Counted from the stretch's first letter, positions 1 through 14,859 are shown. The stretch is 64,000 nt of DNA from Sharpea porci (GCF_009695655.1 NZ_VUNM01000003.1:1-64000), one strand, 5' to 3'. A program made the numbers and translations. The notes: a model not told the origin generated them from the letters alone.

Positions 1-104
1 GGAAATGGCGCGGCGGGCACACCTGTACCCATCCCGAACACAGAAGTTAAGCGCCGCAGCGGCGACGATAGTGCGCAAGTGCGACAATAGCGCTCTGCCA
101 GGTA
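1..104 (+). rRNA. rrf: 5S ribosomal RNA (5' end cut by window edge)
   Basis: The conserved 5S core (CCCATCCCGAACACAGAAGTT, about positions 32-51) is present. The 3' strand of helix I (CCAGG, 98-102) would pair with CCTGG at the 5' end, of which only GG is inside the window, so a few bases are missing. It is the last gene of an rRNA operon that lies upstream. Confidence 0.95.
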
Positions 105-107
105 GGC

Positions 108-129
108 AAAGGACCGGAAGGTCCTTTTT
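108..129 (+). terminator. rRNA operon terminator
   Basis: Stem AAAGGACC / GGTCCTTT with a GGAA loop is followed by a T run; it sits immediately after the 5S rRNA. Confidence 0.9.
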
Positions 130-152
130 CTTTTGCTTAAATTTCTGGCGCT

Positions 153-634
153 TTAAATAATCGTGGGGTTTGACGAATTTCGCTATAAGAAATCGTGGGG
201 TCGAAGCTGATAAAATTTAAATTCGCTATAAAAAACTGTGGGGTCAGTATGCACCTGATGCATATGATTCCACAGTTTTCTAGCTTCAATACTTATATTA
301 TTTTGAAAGTCGTTCAAGTTATTTTTGCTTTCCATTCATGATGTAATATTTCATTTATTTGATGAGTACAATAATATAACCCTTTATGAATGAATATCAT
401 TTAATACATTGATCAATAGAATAAGACCTCAAATTACATTAAATAGGCAGTATTTTTGATTATTCATAAATTTTGATCTCAGGCTGAATAAATAGCAATT
501 CACTTTAGCAATATACTTAATGAATACATGCTGATTTTCTCTAAAACAATCAAACTGAAAATGATTTCACACATATCAGGTTCTTATGACCCCACAATTA
601 TTTAAAGGGAGATCTCGACCCCACGATTATTTAA
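153..634. mobile_element. Non-coding IS/MITE-like remnant bounded by GTGGGGT repeats
   Basis: A perfect 17-bp inverted repeat (TTAAATAATCGTGGGGT at 153-169, its complement at 618-634) bounds about 480 bp without a gene. Inside the left end two direct copies of a 24-bp unit ending in GTGGGGTC lie at 179-202 and 222-245 (21 of 24 identical). The right end holds a second inverted copy of the core (about 587-605). Multiple internal end-repeats on both sides resemble the ends of IS21-type elements, but no transposase is present, so family assignment is inference. A hairpin (232-241 with 270-279) lies at the inner edge of the left end. The remaining 280-585 shows nothing I recognise. Confidence 0.55.
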
Positions 635-2178
<1,544 letters not shown>

Positions 2179-2179
<1 letters not shown>

Positions 2180-3576
2180 TGATGCAAACAGAACAACTTG
2201 CGACAAAGAATATTCGCAAACTTCTATTAGAATTAGCTATTCCTTCAATCATAGCCCAGCTTGTCAATGTAGCCTATAATATGGTTGATCGTATTTATAT
2301 TGGCCAACTTGCCAACGGTACGAAGGCTATGGCTGCATTATCCGTTACCTTGCCTATTATTACCTTTATTACCGCTTTTACACAGCTCTTTGGAATTGGT
2401 GGTGCACCTATTGCGGCTATTAGATTAGGTGAAGGGAATAAAGAAGAAGCAGAACGGACAATGATGAATAGCTTTGTCATGCTTGTCGTATGTGGTCTTA
2501 TTCTCACTGCTATTATCCTTTTCTTTCAAAAACCCTTATTATATATGTTTGGGGCAAACAAAGAAACGATTGATCTTGGTTCATCCTATATTACTATTTA
2601 TGCATTAGGGACAATCTTTGTGATGATTACACTGGGAATGAATGCTTATATTAATACACAAGGTAATGCAAAAATGGGCATGATGACAGTCTTAATTGGC
2701 GCAGTCTTAAATATTATCCTTGATCCTATTTTCATTTTTAAGCTTCATATGGGTGTTGCCGGTGCTGCACTTGCTACGATTATTTCTCAAGCTGTAAGCT
2801 GTATTTGGGTTATCATATTCTTGTTGGGTCAAAAAAGTATCTTACATTTAAGAAAAAAGTATATTCATCTCAAATATAAAACAGCTTTTGCGATTATTGC
2901 CTTAGGCATATCACCATTTACGATGAATGCGACAGAAAGCTTATTACAAATGGCATTTAATAATAGTCTCAAGCTTTATTCAGGAACAATTGGTGTTGCT
3001 GCAATGGCGATATTAGTAAGCTTATGGCAGTTCATCATGTTGCCTCTACAGGGATTATGCCAGGGGGCACAACCGATTATGAGCTATAACTATGGCGCTA
3101 AGAACTATCAGCGTGTCAAAGATACCTTTAAGCTTTGTTTGGCTTTATGTGTAGGTTTTGGCTTTATTGCTCAAATCATCATGATTCTTTTTGCGAATAC
3201 ATTTGTCGCCATCTTCTCTAAAGCCCCATCGACAATACGCTTTACATCATGGGCATTACGTATTTATCTTATTGGAGCTGGATTATTTGGTGCACAGATT
3301 ACCTGCCAACAATCCTTCATGGCCTTAAACCAGCCTAAAATCTCCTTATTAATGGCACTGACAAGAAAGATTATTTTACTGATACCATTGATCTATATTC
3401 TACCTTATCTTATAGGTACAACACCATTTGCCTTGTCGATGAGTCATTCTATTGCATCGTTTGTATATGATGGAGGAAGAACATTTAGTGTATTGTTGGC
3501 TGAACCTATCTCTGATATTCTTGCTGCTACAATTACAACAACAATGTTTATGCGTTTTTATAAAAAGATGGATTAA
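2179..3576 (+). CDS. MATE family multidrug/sodium-type efflux protein
   Basis: A 465-residue integral membrane protein with about twelve hydrophobic segments and the two-fold repeat of the MATE (NorM/DinF) family. Family features are an N-terminal region with PSIIAQLVNVAYNMVDRIY, a mid-protein loop, and the second-half repeat starting near residue 240. It is expected to export cationic compounds by H+ or Na+ antiport. The start codon overlaps the stop of the GH1 gene (TAATG), so translation is likely coupled. A bidirectional hairpin follows directly. No substrate can be assigned. Confidence 0.9.
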
Positions 3577-3603
3577 AAAAGATATGGGTCACCATATCTT
3601 TTT
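3576..3603. terminator. Bidirectional terminator between MATE and YitT genes
   Basis: A 12-bp stem AAAAAGATATGG / CCATATCTTTTT with a GTCA loop; A and T runs on both sides serve the convergent genes. Confidence 0.9.
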
Positions 3604-3605
3604 CG

Positions 3606-4466
3606 TTAGAATACTTTTTCTTCCAATACTTTTGAACGATATTGCATATTCGCAACCTTATAAACTGTGATAAAGGCATCTTCATCAATTTCATGGACAA
3701 AATTCATCAGTTTCCTAAATTCTGCCTTATCTGTAATACAGACAATTTCATCATGTACATCACCATGATAGGCACCAATACATTTGTAGATTGAAGCACC
3801 AGAATGTAATTCATTAAGAATGAAGTCGCGTATTTCCTCTATCTTTGGTGATACGATACAGACCCTTTTCTTCATATTCTGATCAAAGATAAAATGATCA
3901 AGGACGATACCATTGAGATAAGATCCAAGTAATGACAAAATGACCGTCTTGGAATCATAGGCTAACAGGCTTGAAAAAGAAATCAGCAGGCCAGCAATGG
4001 ATACAGCTTTACCTAGCTCAACATGAAAATAAACATTCATTATCTTAGCAATAATATCAATACCACCAGATGAAGCATTCATATTAAAGAGAATAGCTAA
4101 GCCAATACTCACCACAAATATATAGCAAACTACATCCAACAAGGCATCATGAGTAAAGGATGTAAAGTGTGGGAAAAGCATTTCAAACATCCCAATAAAG
4201 AGGGGAAGAAGAATGGATGTATAGACAGTCTTATAGCCAAACTCCTTACCCACGGTGAAAAAGCCAATAATTAATAATGAGATATTCAGAATCATCGTAA
4301 TAACAGATATGGGCAGATGAACAAATTGTCGAATGACAATCGCTAATCCAGAAACAGATGAAACAGCGGCATGACTTGGAACTAGGAAGAAAAAGACAGC
4401 GGCACTAATAATGAGTGTAGCGAAAGAAAGCATCATAAGTTCTTTGAATAATTGTTTAGTTTTCAT
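3606..4466 (-). CDS. YitT family membrane protein (DUF161 + DUF2179)
   Basis: A 286-residue protein with about five to six N-terminal membrane segments (residues 10-185) and a soluble C-terminal DUF2179 domain (about 205-280, including GASIYKCIGAYHGDVHDEI). This is the usual layout of the YitT/YvjA family, whose members are widespread in Firmicutes and lack a settled function. The start at 4466 is preferred over the in-frame ATG at 4484 because AAAAGGGGA sits six bases upstream. It is convergent with the MATE gene and a single-gene unit. Confidence 0.88.
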   Translation of the reverse strand: MKTKQLFKELMMLSFATLIISAAVFFFLVPSHAAVSSVSGLAIVIRQFVHLPISVITMILNISLLIIGFFTVGKEFGYKTVYTSILLPLFIGMFEMLFPHFTSFTHDALLDVVCYIFVVSIGLAILFNMNASSGGIDIIAKIMNVYFHVELGKAVSIAGLLISFSSLLAYDSKTVILSLLGSYLNGIVLDHFIFDQNMKKRVCIVSPKIEEIRDFILNELHSGASIYKCIGAYHGDVHDEIVCITDKAEFRKLMNFVHEIDEDAFITVYKVANMQYRSKVLEEKVF

Positions 4467-4581
4467 AATATTCCCCTTTTCCATGCATGATAGAATATTT
4501 TTTAAGATTCTACAATAATATATAGTATTTCAAGGAGAAAAAAGTCATTTGTGTTAAAATATAATTACTGGAGGAATACAT

Positions 4582-5796
4582 ATGAAATATGATTTTACGA
4601 CGATTATGGATCGTCACAATAAAGATGCGCTTGCAGTTGACGGGCTAGGGTTAAATCCAGGCTTCACCCCTGATCGCCCAAAAGAAGGCTTTGATATTAT
4701 TCCAATGTGGGTGGCAGATATGAACTTTCCGACCGTTCCAACTATTACAGAAGCCATCATTGAGCGTGCAAAACATCCTGCCTTTGGCTATTTTAGACCG
4801 ACAAAAAAATATTATAAGTCTATTATTGACTGGCATAAGAACCGTAATGGGGTAACAGATTTAAAGGCAGAATATATTGGCTATGAAAATGGTGTGCTTG
4901 GGGGAGTTGTCTCTGCTGCAAATGTTCTTTGTTCTAAGGGCGATAATATTCTTGTCAATGCTCCTACTTATATTGGTTTCACAAATGCTCTCGCCAAAAA
5001 GAATGGCTATCATCTTATTGCTTCAAAATTGATAAAAGATGAAAAAAATATTTGGCGTATGGATTATGAAGATATGGAAAGAAAGATTGTGGAGAACCAT
5101 ATTCATACAGCTATTATTTGTTCACCCTATAATCCAGCTGGACGTGTCTGGGAGCGTGAAGAATTAGAAAAGATTATGGCAATCTATGAAAAACATAATG
5201 TCTATATTATTTCTGATGAGATATGGTCAGATCTTATTCTAGAAGGGCATAAACATATCCCAACACAACAAGTGAATGCCTATGCGAAATCTCATACTAT
5301 CGCTTTCTATGCCCCAAGTAAAACATTTAATCTGGCAGGTCTTGTTGGTTCCTATCATATTGTCTATGACACTTGGCTGAGAGAACGCTTGCTTCGAGAA
5401 AGTGCCACTAGTAATTATAATGATATGAATGTACTAAGTATGCATGCACTCATTGGTGCCTACAAGAAAGAGGGGTATGAATGGCTTGATGAATTAAGAC
5501 AAGTACTCACTGCCAATGTTCAATATGCCTATCAACATATTCAAGATCATTATGAAGGAATTGATGTTTCTATGCCCGAAGGGACTTATATGTTGTTTTT
5601 GGATTGTCAGGAATATCTAGAAAAGCATCATATGTCTTTAGAAGAACTTGAGAAGAAAGGCTGGGATGTTGGTGTAGCTTGGCAGGATGGTAAGATGTTT
5701 GGTGATCCTTATGGCATTAGAATGAATCTCGCTTTACCTCTTAGCCGTATTCAAGAAGCATTTAAGCGCTTAGATACATATGTTTTTAACGATTAA
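4582..5796 (+). CDS. patB: MalY/PatB-type PLP C-S lyase (cystathionine beta-lyase-like aminotransferase)
   Basis: A 404-residue fold-type I PLP enzyme. The lysine that binds PLP is in SKTFNLAGL, and the family motifs ADMNFPT, NAPTYIGF, CSPYNPAGRVW and ISDEIWSDL are present. MalY/PatB enzymes cleave C-S bonds of cystathionine or cysteine conjugates; some act as aminotransferases. GGAGG stands eight bases before the ATG, and a TATAAT box lies upstream. It is monocistronic, ended by a hairpin. The precise physiological substrate is not shown by the sequence. Confidence 0.9.
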   Translation: MKYDFTTIMDRHNKDALAVDGLGLNPGFTPDRPKEGFDIIPMWVADMNFPTVPTITEAIIERAKHPAFGYFRPTKKYYKSIIDWHKNRNGVTDLKAEYIGYENGVLGGVVSAANVLCSKGDNILVNAPTYIGFTNALAKKNGYHLIASKLIKDEKNIWRMDYEDMERKIVENHIHTAIICSPYNPAGRVWEREELEKIMAIYEKHNVYIISDEIWSDLILEGHKHIPTQQVNAYAKSHTIAFYAPSKTFNLAGLVGSYHIVYDTWLRERLLRESATSNYNDMNVLSMHALIGAYKKEGYEWLDELRQVLTANVQYAYQHIQDHYEGIDVSMPEGTYMLFLDCQEYLEKHHMSLEELEKKGWDVGVAWQDGKMFGDPYGIRMNLALPLSRIQEAFKRLDTYVFND

Positions 5797-5820
5797 ACCA
5801 CAAGTTAATGTGGTTTTTTT
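5796..5820 (+). terminator. Terminator after patB-like gene
   Basis: Stem AACCACA / TGTGGTT with a 6-nt loop, followed by seven Ts. Confidence 0.9.
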
Positions 5821-5888
5821 CTTGAATGCATTTTGTGTTTTTTCTATTAGTGCTATGATGTTGTTATGATGAAGGAGGCTTGAAGGCA

Positions 5889-8225
5889 ATGAAACGCGCA
5901 CGTAATCAGCTTAAAAAAGATATTGTCATGATATTTATTGCAGTGATTATGATTGTGGCTGTCTTTTTTTGGAATCAAGGCATTATTGCGTCTCGTAAAG
6001 CTAATGTGCGTTATCATATTGATACGATTGCTCAATATAAAATCAAAGATGCTGTGAATGATTATATTGAAGAAAGTAGTGAATGGGCTGATTTATTTAT
6101 TGATCAGAATGGCCAGTTCAATCAAAAATTTTTTGAAAAAAGCTATCATAAACCTGCCGTCCTACGCATCAACCTCTTACATGAACAACAATATCATACC
6201 GTTTACCAAACTCAAAACACACATTTAAAGGAACCTATACAACTCACTTCTTCACAACAAGAAGATATGCGCAAGAGCGCTCAAGCTATGCTTTTTGGCC
6301 CAATAGAAAATATCTGTGTCATCTATAATCCTCTTTATTATTATAATACATACAATGAAAAAGTCTTTTGGGGATTTGTCTGCTTTGAATTACGCTTTCC
6401 AGAAATGTTGGAAATTGTAAAACATGAAAATCAAATGTATGATTATACACTTACATCCAACCATCATGTCATTTTAGCCTCCTCAAAAAAACAATTACAA
6501 AATCCTGTCTCAACAACCATCCCGCTCGCAAACACAACATGGGTGATGAAGGCGTCATGGAAAGGAGGCTGGATGAATACACTTGAATATGGATTTGAAG
6601 CTCTGATTGTCGCACTCATTCTATTTTTAATCTATTATTTCATGCATGTCTATGGCAAAATCCATGAAAATGAAAAAGCAACAGCCGCCATCATTAATAA
6701 TAGTAATGATGCTCTCAGTATTGTTGTGGCTGATGGGGAAGAAGTTGTGATTTGTAATAAGGGATTTAAACATTTATTGCAGGTCCATGTACCACTTACG
6801 AACGGCATCTCTTTTGGCGACTATTACCTAAACTGTCCTCTTAGCTTCCATGAAATTATAGAAAATGGTTTATCCATTATTGATATTAATAATCAATCAA
6901 AAATTGTCATCCGTTCAACAATGACTTCATGGAAAGGAAAGAAGGCCTATATCTTAAGAGCCAAAGAATATGATCCAGATTACTTTGATAGTTTAACCCT
7001 ACTCCCTAATCAATATTACTTCGAAAAAGAAGCACCAAGTCGTATTACAACAATGACAAATGGTTGTGTTGCTTATTTTGATGTCTATCAAATGAAACTC
7101 TACAATATCGAAAATGGCTTTGCGGCCGGGGACTTACTGTTGAAGCATGCAGCATTCGTCATTCAAGAAATCTTCCCTCAGGACCTCTTAGCCCGTTTTA
7201 CCAATGACCGTTTTTGTTTACTTACAACAACACAAGACATTATCATGAAAATCAAGAAGGTCAATGAAGCAATGAATCAATTCAGTGGTCTTTCTAAAGC
7301 TAACTTTAAGTGTGGCATCTATCTCATTACGAGCGGTGACACATTAACGGTTGCCCAAATGTGCGATCGCGCAAAGATGGCCGTTGACAGCATTCATGAT
7401 GACCAGGATACAGAATTCCGTTTCTATGACCAAAAGCTCCAACAGGATATCCTGACAGAAAAATATATCACGGATCATATTGAAGAAGCCATCAAAGAAA
7501 AAGAAATCAAACTCTATTATCAGCCTCTTGTCAATACAAAAACCAAGAAGCTCATAGGCTTTGAAGTCTTAACACGCTGGCAAAGTAAAGAGCTTGGCTT
7601 CTTAAATCCTTCAAGATATATACCAATACTTGAAAAGAACCACAAGATTACCAAGCTGAATTGTTATGTGATTCATGAATTATGTCGAAGATATCAGGAA
7701 ATAAGCACTTCGTTATTCCCTGTTGTACCAGTTTCCTTTAATCTCTCTTTACTTGACTTGCAGATGGCAGATATGTGTCACTATCTGATTGAGGAAACAA
7801 AACAATACCAAGTCCCTCATGATTACTTCCATATTGAATTTACAGAGAGTATTTTCTTTAAAGACAAAGAAAAAATGCTTTTTGAAATACAACGTTTTCA
7901 TGATGCAGGCTTTGATGTCTGGATGGATGATTTTGGTTCAGGTTATTCAACGTTGAATCTTTTAAAGGACTTTGATTTTGATTTGATTAAAATTGATATG
8001 GAATTTCTTTCATCTAATACCAATAAATCCAAAGAAATCCTACAATCCCTTATTGATCTGATTAGGAAAATAGATGAAAAGAGTTTAGTAGAAGGCTGTG
8101 AAACAGAAGAACAGGTGCAATTATTAACGGAGTTGGGTTGTGATTATATTCAAGGTTATTACTATGGCAAACCACTTCCACTTAATGAAGCACTAGCCAA
8201 TGCCTTAGAAAAACATCTTATAGAA

Positions 8226-8231
<6 letters not shown>
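5889..8231 (+). CDS. Membrane sensor with degenerate GGDEF and EAL c-di-GMP phosphodiesterase domain
   Basis: A 780-residue protein. TM1 (about 10-30), an extracytoplasmic sensor domain (about 30-235, reminiscent of CHASE4/Cache types), TM2 (about 240-260), a PAS-like linker, a GGDEF-like domain (about 370-510) and an EAL domain (about 530-775). The GGDEF motif is replaced by FTNDRF, so cyclase activity is unlikely. The EAL domain keeps its key residues: E in EVL (for EAL), N in SFNLS, E in FTESIFF, DD in DDFGSGYSTL, K in LIKID, E in EGCE, Q in IQGYYYG. It is therefore predicted to be a c-di-GMP phosphodiesterase. The start at 5889 is used because GGAGG (5874-5878) fits it; the TTG at 5880 is too close. 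Confidence 0.88.
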
Positions 8232-9382
<1,151 letters not shown>

Positions 9383-9407
9383 GTAATTGTTGGAGGTTCT
9401 ATTAGAA

Positions 9408-10886
9408 ATGAACAAATATATCAATCAAATCATTAAATATGCCCTTGAAAATCACTTAATCGAAGAAAATGAAGTAAATTATTCAGTAAATTTACTATTG
9501 GATATATTTCACTTAAATGAATTTCATGAGGAAGACGTTGATGCTGATAGCCTATATAACATCTTAGATCACATGTTAGATTATGCTATTAGTCAACATC
9601 TAATTGAAGATAGCATTACGCAAAAAGATCTCTTTGATACAAGAATCATGAATGCCATCATGCCTCGTCCTTCTACTGTCCAGCATACATTTGACACTCT
9701 TTACCAACAAAATCCTGTTGATGCGACAAACTATTTTTATGATCTTGCAATAAAATCTAACTATATTCGTAAAAATAGGGTTGATCGTAATATTAAATTC
9801 ACACGCAACAATCAATATGGACATATAGACATTACCATTAATCTATCAAAACCAGAAAAAGACCCAAAAGCTATTGCAGCTGCTAAGCTCATTAAGAAGT
9901 CAAGCTATCCAAAATGTCTTCTTTGTAAGGAGAATGTAGGTTTTGCAGGTACATTAAATCATCCTGCGCGTCAGACACTGAGACTTATTGAACTTGATTT
10001 AAGTGGGGATACATACTATATGCAGTATTCACCATATGTTTACTACAATGAACATTGCATCATCCTCAATAAGAATCATGTCCCAATGAAGATTGATCAT
10101 CATACCTTCATGCACCTTTTAGACTTTGTGACAATTTTCCCTCATTATATGCTTGGATCAAATGCTGACTTACCTATTGTAGGTGGATCAATATTGACAC
10201 ATGATCATTATCAGGGTGGTCGTTACCACTTCCCAATGGAGGATGCTAAGGTGATTAAAAGTTATACGTTTGATGGTGTGCAGGTGGATATGATGTACTG
10301 GCCATTATCAACATTACGCCTGACATCTTCTTCAAAAGAAAAGATTGTGGAACTAGCTGATAAGATTTTACTTAAATGGCGTAATTATAGTGATGAGGAA
10401 GTTGGTATTTTGGCCTATACGGATGCACCACATAATACCATTACACCAATCGCAAGAAGACAGGGAAAACTGTATCAGTTAGATTTAGTTCTACGTAATA
10501 ACCGTACTACAGAAGAATATCCTTTAGGAATCTTCCATCCACATCAGGAACATCACCATATCAAGAAAGAAAATATTGGTCTTATAGAAGTTATGGGGCT
10601 TGCGATTCTTCCTGCTCGATTGAAAGAAGAATTAAATGAAATCAAGAGCTGCTTACTTCAACAACATCAGTTTGATGAATTTGAAGACTTAGACAAACAT
10701 CGTGATTGGTATAAGTATCTTGAAACACTTGATATCAATGAAGAAAATATTGATGATGTTATTGAAGAAGAAGTTGCGAAAAAGTTTACGGCTGTCTTAG
10801 AGAATGCTGGCGTATTTAAGATGGATGAAAATGGTATCGAGCACTTTATGCGCTTTGTTGAAAGTTTGGAGGAGACATATGATTGA
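9408..10886 (+). CDS. galT: UDP-glucose--hexose-1-phosphate uridylyltransferase (type 2)
   Basis: A 492-residue Firmicute-type (type 2) GalT, the central Leloir enzyme exchanging UMP between UDP-glucose and galactose-1-phosphate. Family motifs include CLLCKENVGFAG, the ILTHDHYQGGRY segment and DAPHNTITPIARR. The ATG at 9408 follows TGGAGGT (9390-9396); an in-frame TTG at 9387 has none. It is the first gene of galT-galM-galK and overlaps galM by 8 bases. It is transcribed from the promoter at 9354-9382. No galE is in the window, so UDP-glucose regeneration must be encoded elsewhere. Confidence 0.95.
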   Translation: MNKYINQIIKYALENHLIEENEVNYSVNLLLDIFHLNEFHEEDVDADSLYNILDHMLDYAISQHLIEDSITQKDLFDTRIMNAIMPRPSTVQHTFDTLYQQNPVDATNYFYDLAIKSNYIRKNRVDRNIKFTRNNQYGHIDITINLSKPEKDPKAIAAAKLIKKSSYPKCLLCKENVGFAGTLNHPARQTLRLIELDLSGDTYYMQYSPYVYYNEHCIILNKNHVPMKIDHHTFMHLLDFVTIFPHYMLGSNADLPIVGGSILTHDHYQGGRYHFPMEDAKVIKSYTFDGVQVDMMYWPLSTLRLTSSSKEKIVELADKILLKWRNYSDEEVGILAYTDAPHNTITPIARRQGKLYQLDLVLRNNRTTEEYPLGIFHPHQEHHHIKKENIGLIEVMGLAILPARLKEELNEIKSCLLQQHQFDEFEDLDKHRDWYKYLETLDINEENIDDVIEEEVAKKFTAVLENAGVFKMDENGIEHFMRFVESLEETYD

Positions 10887-11889
10887 AGTCGTAAAAAGCT
10901 ATGAAGACGGTAAAAAGATTTTTCGCTTAAAAAATGAAAAGCTCAGTGTTGATGTGAGTAATTATGGTGGTACTATCTTAAGTATTGTCGTTGTTGACAA
11001 GAATGGGAAGAAACAGGATGTTGTATTAGGCTATGATCATTTAGAGGACTATGCTCATTATGATGGCTATCTTGGGGCACTCGTAGGCCGTGTAGCCAAC
11101 CGTATCGCCAAGGGAACATTCACGCTTAATGACAAGACTTATCAGCTTGCCATCAACAATGGTCCTAACTGCTTACATGGTGGTGTAAAAGGGTTCTCCT
11201 ATTGTATCTTTGATGATGAAATTAAGAATGATCAGCTTATTCTGCATTATTTCTCTCCTGATGGAGAAGAACATTTCCCAGGAAATCTTGACCTTTATGC
11301 CACATATGAACTAAAAGAAGATGCCCTTGTCATCAACTATCATGCCACAAGTGACCAGGATACCCTGATCAATATCACGAACCACTCTTATTTTAATCTT
11401 AATGGATACCCATCATCCATTGATAATCACACCTTACAAGTACAAGCACAGTATTTTGCCTGCAGCGATGAAGATGGACTTGTCACTGGAGCACTCAGAG
11501 ATGTTGATCATACACCATTTGATTTTAAAGAAGAGAAAACCATTGGTTCACAGATTCATCGAGAGGATGAACAGCTTACAATTGGCCATGGCTATGATCA
11601 TCCTTTCATCTTCAATGCCAACGAAGCCCAAGTAAAACTCTATTCACCATTAACAGGTATTGAACTCACAGTCTCAACAACATTACCACAGGCACAGCTC
11701 TATAGTGCTAACTATCTTGATGGACGCCTAGGCAAGAATGGCCAACCGATGAATGCCCGTGATGCATTGGCTATCGAAACACAATATATGCCCGATAGCA
11801 TTCATAAAGAAAGAAACTCAAAAACAATATTAAGAAAGGGAGAAGCCTATGATGAAACAACATCATATTGCTTCAAAGTAAGATCATGA
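10879..11889 (+). CDS. galM: Aldose 1-epimerase (galactose mutarotase)
   Basis: A 336-residue cytoplasmic mutarotase that interconverts alpha and beta galactose before phosphorylation. The two active-site histidines are in CLHGGVKGF and NHSYFNL, and the catalytic glutamate in AIETQYMPDS. The start at 10879 follows GGAGGAG, and the gene overlaps galT by 8 bases; longer upstream frames read through galT codons. It also overlaps galK (ATGA), so the three genes form a coupled operon. Confidence 0.95.
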   Translation: MIEVVKSYEDGKKIFRLKNEKLSVDVSNYGGTILSIVVVDKNGKKQDVVLGYDHLEDYAHYDGYLGALVGRVANRIAKGTFTLNDKTYQLAINNGPNCLHGGVKGFSYCIFDDEIKNDQLILHYFSPDGEEHFPGNLDLYATYELKEDALVINYHATSDQDTLINITNHSYFNLNGYPSSIDNHTLQVQAQYFACSDEDGLVTGALRDVDHTPFDFKEEKTIGSQIHREDEQLTIGHGYDHPFIFNANEAQVKLYSPLTGIELTVSTTLPQAQLYSANYLDGRLGKNGQPMNARDALAIETQYMPDSIHKERNSKTILRKGEAYDETTSYCFKVRS

Positions 11890-13163
11890 AAGCAACAGAA
11901 ATAAAAAACTATATCCTTAACCATCAGCTTGATGAAGAATTAAAAGAACTCTATGTTGATGAACATCTCTTAGAAAAACAATATCAACGCTATATCCAAG
12001 CATTGGACAAATTTATTGAACTTTATGGAGATCAAGACGTTCATATCTTTACAACATCAGGAAGAAGTGAGGTTGGTGGTAACCATACAGATCACCAGCA
12101 TGGTCGTGTCCTTGCGGCTGCACTTAATTTGGATATGATTGGTATCGCCGCTAAAAATGAAGATACAATTAAAATTCTCTCTGATGACTATGATATCAAA
12201 GCAATCAACGTCAATAATTTAGAAAAGAAAGATGATGAAGCAGGTACTTCTGAAGCACTTATTAGAGGTGTGAGTGCTAAGTTGAAAGATCTAGGTTATC
12301 AGGTAGGTGGCTTCAATGCTTATTTGACTTCTGATGTTCTACAAGGTTCTGGTATGAGCTCATCAGCTGCTTTTGAAGACATGATTGGGGTTATTCTAGA
12401 TGGTCTTTATAATGATATGAAGATTGATATGGTCACAATTGCGAAGGTTGGTCAGTATGCCGAAAATGTTTACTTTGAAAAACCATGTGGTTTGATGGAC
12501 CAGTGTGCATGTGCTGTAGGTGGTCTTATTGCGATTGACTTCAAAGATCCATCGCAGCCTGTTGTTACACCAGTTGATGTGGATTTTGCTTCATTCCATC
12601 ATTCATTATGTATCGTTGATGCCAAAGGCTCACATGCCAAGCTTACCCATGAATATGCAGCTATTCCTGAAGAAATGCATGCCGTCGCACAGTATTTTGG
12701 CAAGGAATACTTACGTGATGTGGATTTCAATGACTTCATTAGTCATTTAGCTGATGTAAGAGAAGCTCTTGATAATGATCGTGCTGTTCTTCGTGCTTAT
12801 CATTTCTTTAAAGAAAATGAACGTGTTCCAAAGCTTGTCAATGCCTTAAACAACAACGACTTTGATAGTTTTAAGAAGTATATTAAAGAATCAGGTGATT
12901 CTTCTTATAAAGCCTTACAGAATGTCTTTGCGGCAAGTGATCCTATTCATCAGTCTGTTGCCTTAGCTCTAGTACATTCAGAAGCTATTTTAGGTGATAA
13001 GGGTGTTTGCAGAGTTCATGGCGGAGGCTTTGCAGGTACAATGCAGGCATTTGTGGAAGATGACTTTGTTTCAACATATAAAGAAGAAATAGAAAAGCTC
13101 TTTGGTGAAGGAAGCTGTCATGTTTTAAAAGTAAGAAAATATGGTGGCAAACAGGTATTATAA
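11886..13163 (+). CDS. galK: Galactokinase
   Basis: A 425-residue GHMP kinase that phosphorylates galactose at C1. Motif 1 is GRSEVGGNHTDHQHG, the ATP loop is LQGSGMSSSAAFE, and motif 3 is VHGGGFAGTMQAF. An N-terminal extension of about 45 residues precedes the substrate-binding motif. The start ATG overlaps the galM stop (ATGA); no strong ribosome site is present, so it depends on coupling. Strong hairpin terminator follows. It is the last gene of the gal operon. Confidence 0.95.
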   Translation: MKATEIKNYILNHQLDEELKELYVDEHLLEKQYQRYIQALDKFIELYGDQDVHIFTTSGRSEVGGNHTDHQHGRVLAAALNLDMIGIAAKNEDTIKILSDDYDIKAINVNNLEKKDDEAGTSEALIRGVSAKLKDLGYQVGGFNAYLTSDVLQGSGMSSSAAFEDMIGVILDGLYNDMKIDMVTIAKVGQYAENVYFEKPCGLMDQCACAVGGLIAIDFKDPSQPVVTPVDVDFASFHHSLCIVDAKGSHAKLTHEYAAIPEEMHAVAQYFGKEYLRDVDFNDFISHLADVREALDNDRAVLRAYHFFKENERVPKLVNALNNNDFDSFKKYIKESGDSSYKALQNVFAASDPIHQSVALALVHSEAILGDKGVCRVHGGGFAGTMQAFVEDDFVSTYKEEIEKLFGEGSCHVLKVRKYGGKQVL

Positions 13164-13169
13164 GGTCGT

Positions 13170-13203
13170 TGGTGCTATGTGTAGACATAGCACCATTTTT
13201 TTT
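13170..13203 (+). terminator. gal operon terminator
   Basis: Stem TGGTGCTATGT / ACATAGCACCA with a GTAG loop, then eight Ts. Confidence 0.93.
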
Positions 13204-13231
13204 AAAATGATTTTCAAATTCTGCAAGTAAG

Positions 13232-13260
13232 TTGTTGAAAGGAAAATGATTACATAAAAT
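13232..13260 (+). promoter_or_regulatory. Promoter of the second GH1 gene
   Basis: TTGTTG, 17-bp spacer, TAAAAT; a TTTTCAAA element (13210-13217) upstream resembles one arm of the inverted repeat before the third GH1 gene. Confidence 0.55.
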
Positions 13261-13262
13261 AG

Positions 13263-14747
<1,485 letters not shown>

Positions 14748-14753
14748 TTAAAG

Positions 14754-14781
14754 AACACATCCTAGATGGGGATGTGTTTTT
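14754..14781 (+). terminator. Terminator after second GH1 gene
   Basis: Stem AACACATCC / GGATGTGTT with a 7-nt loop and T run. Confidence 0.9.
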
Positions 14782-14824
14782 CTTTAGAATCATTTCATCA
14801 ATTAATTAAAACAAGGCGTAATAG

Positions 14825-14853
14825 GGGACAGGAGTGTATTTGATTAGTATAAT
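14825..14853 (+). promoter_or_regulatory. Promoter placing the transcript start on the GNAT start codon
   Basis: GGGACA (4 of 6 to TTGACA), 17-bp spacer, TATAAT (14848-14853). The predicted start site, about 7 bases downstream, coincides with the ATG at 14860, and there is no ribosome-binding site, so the mRNA may be leaderless. Confidence 0.55.
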
Positions 14854-14859
14854 AAAGCT

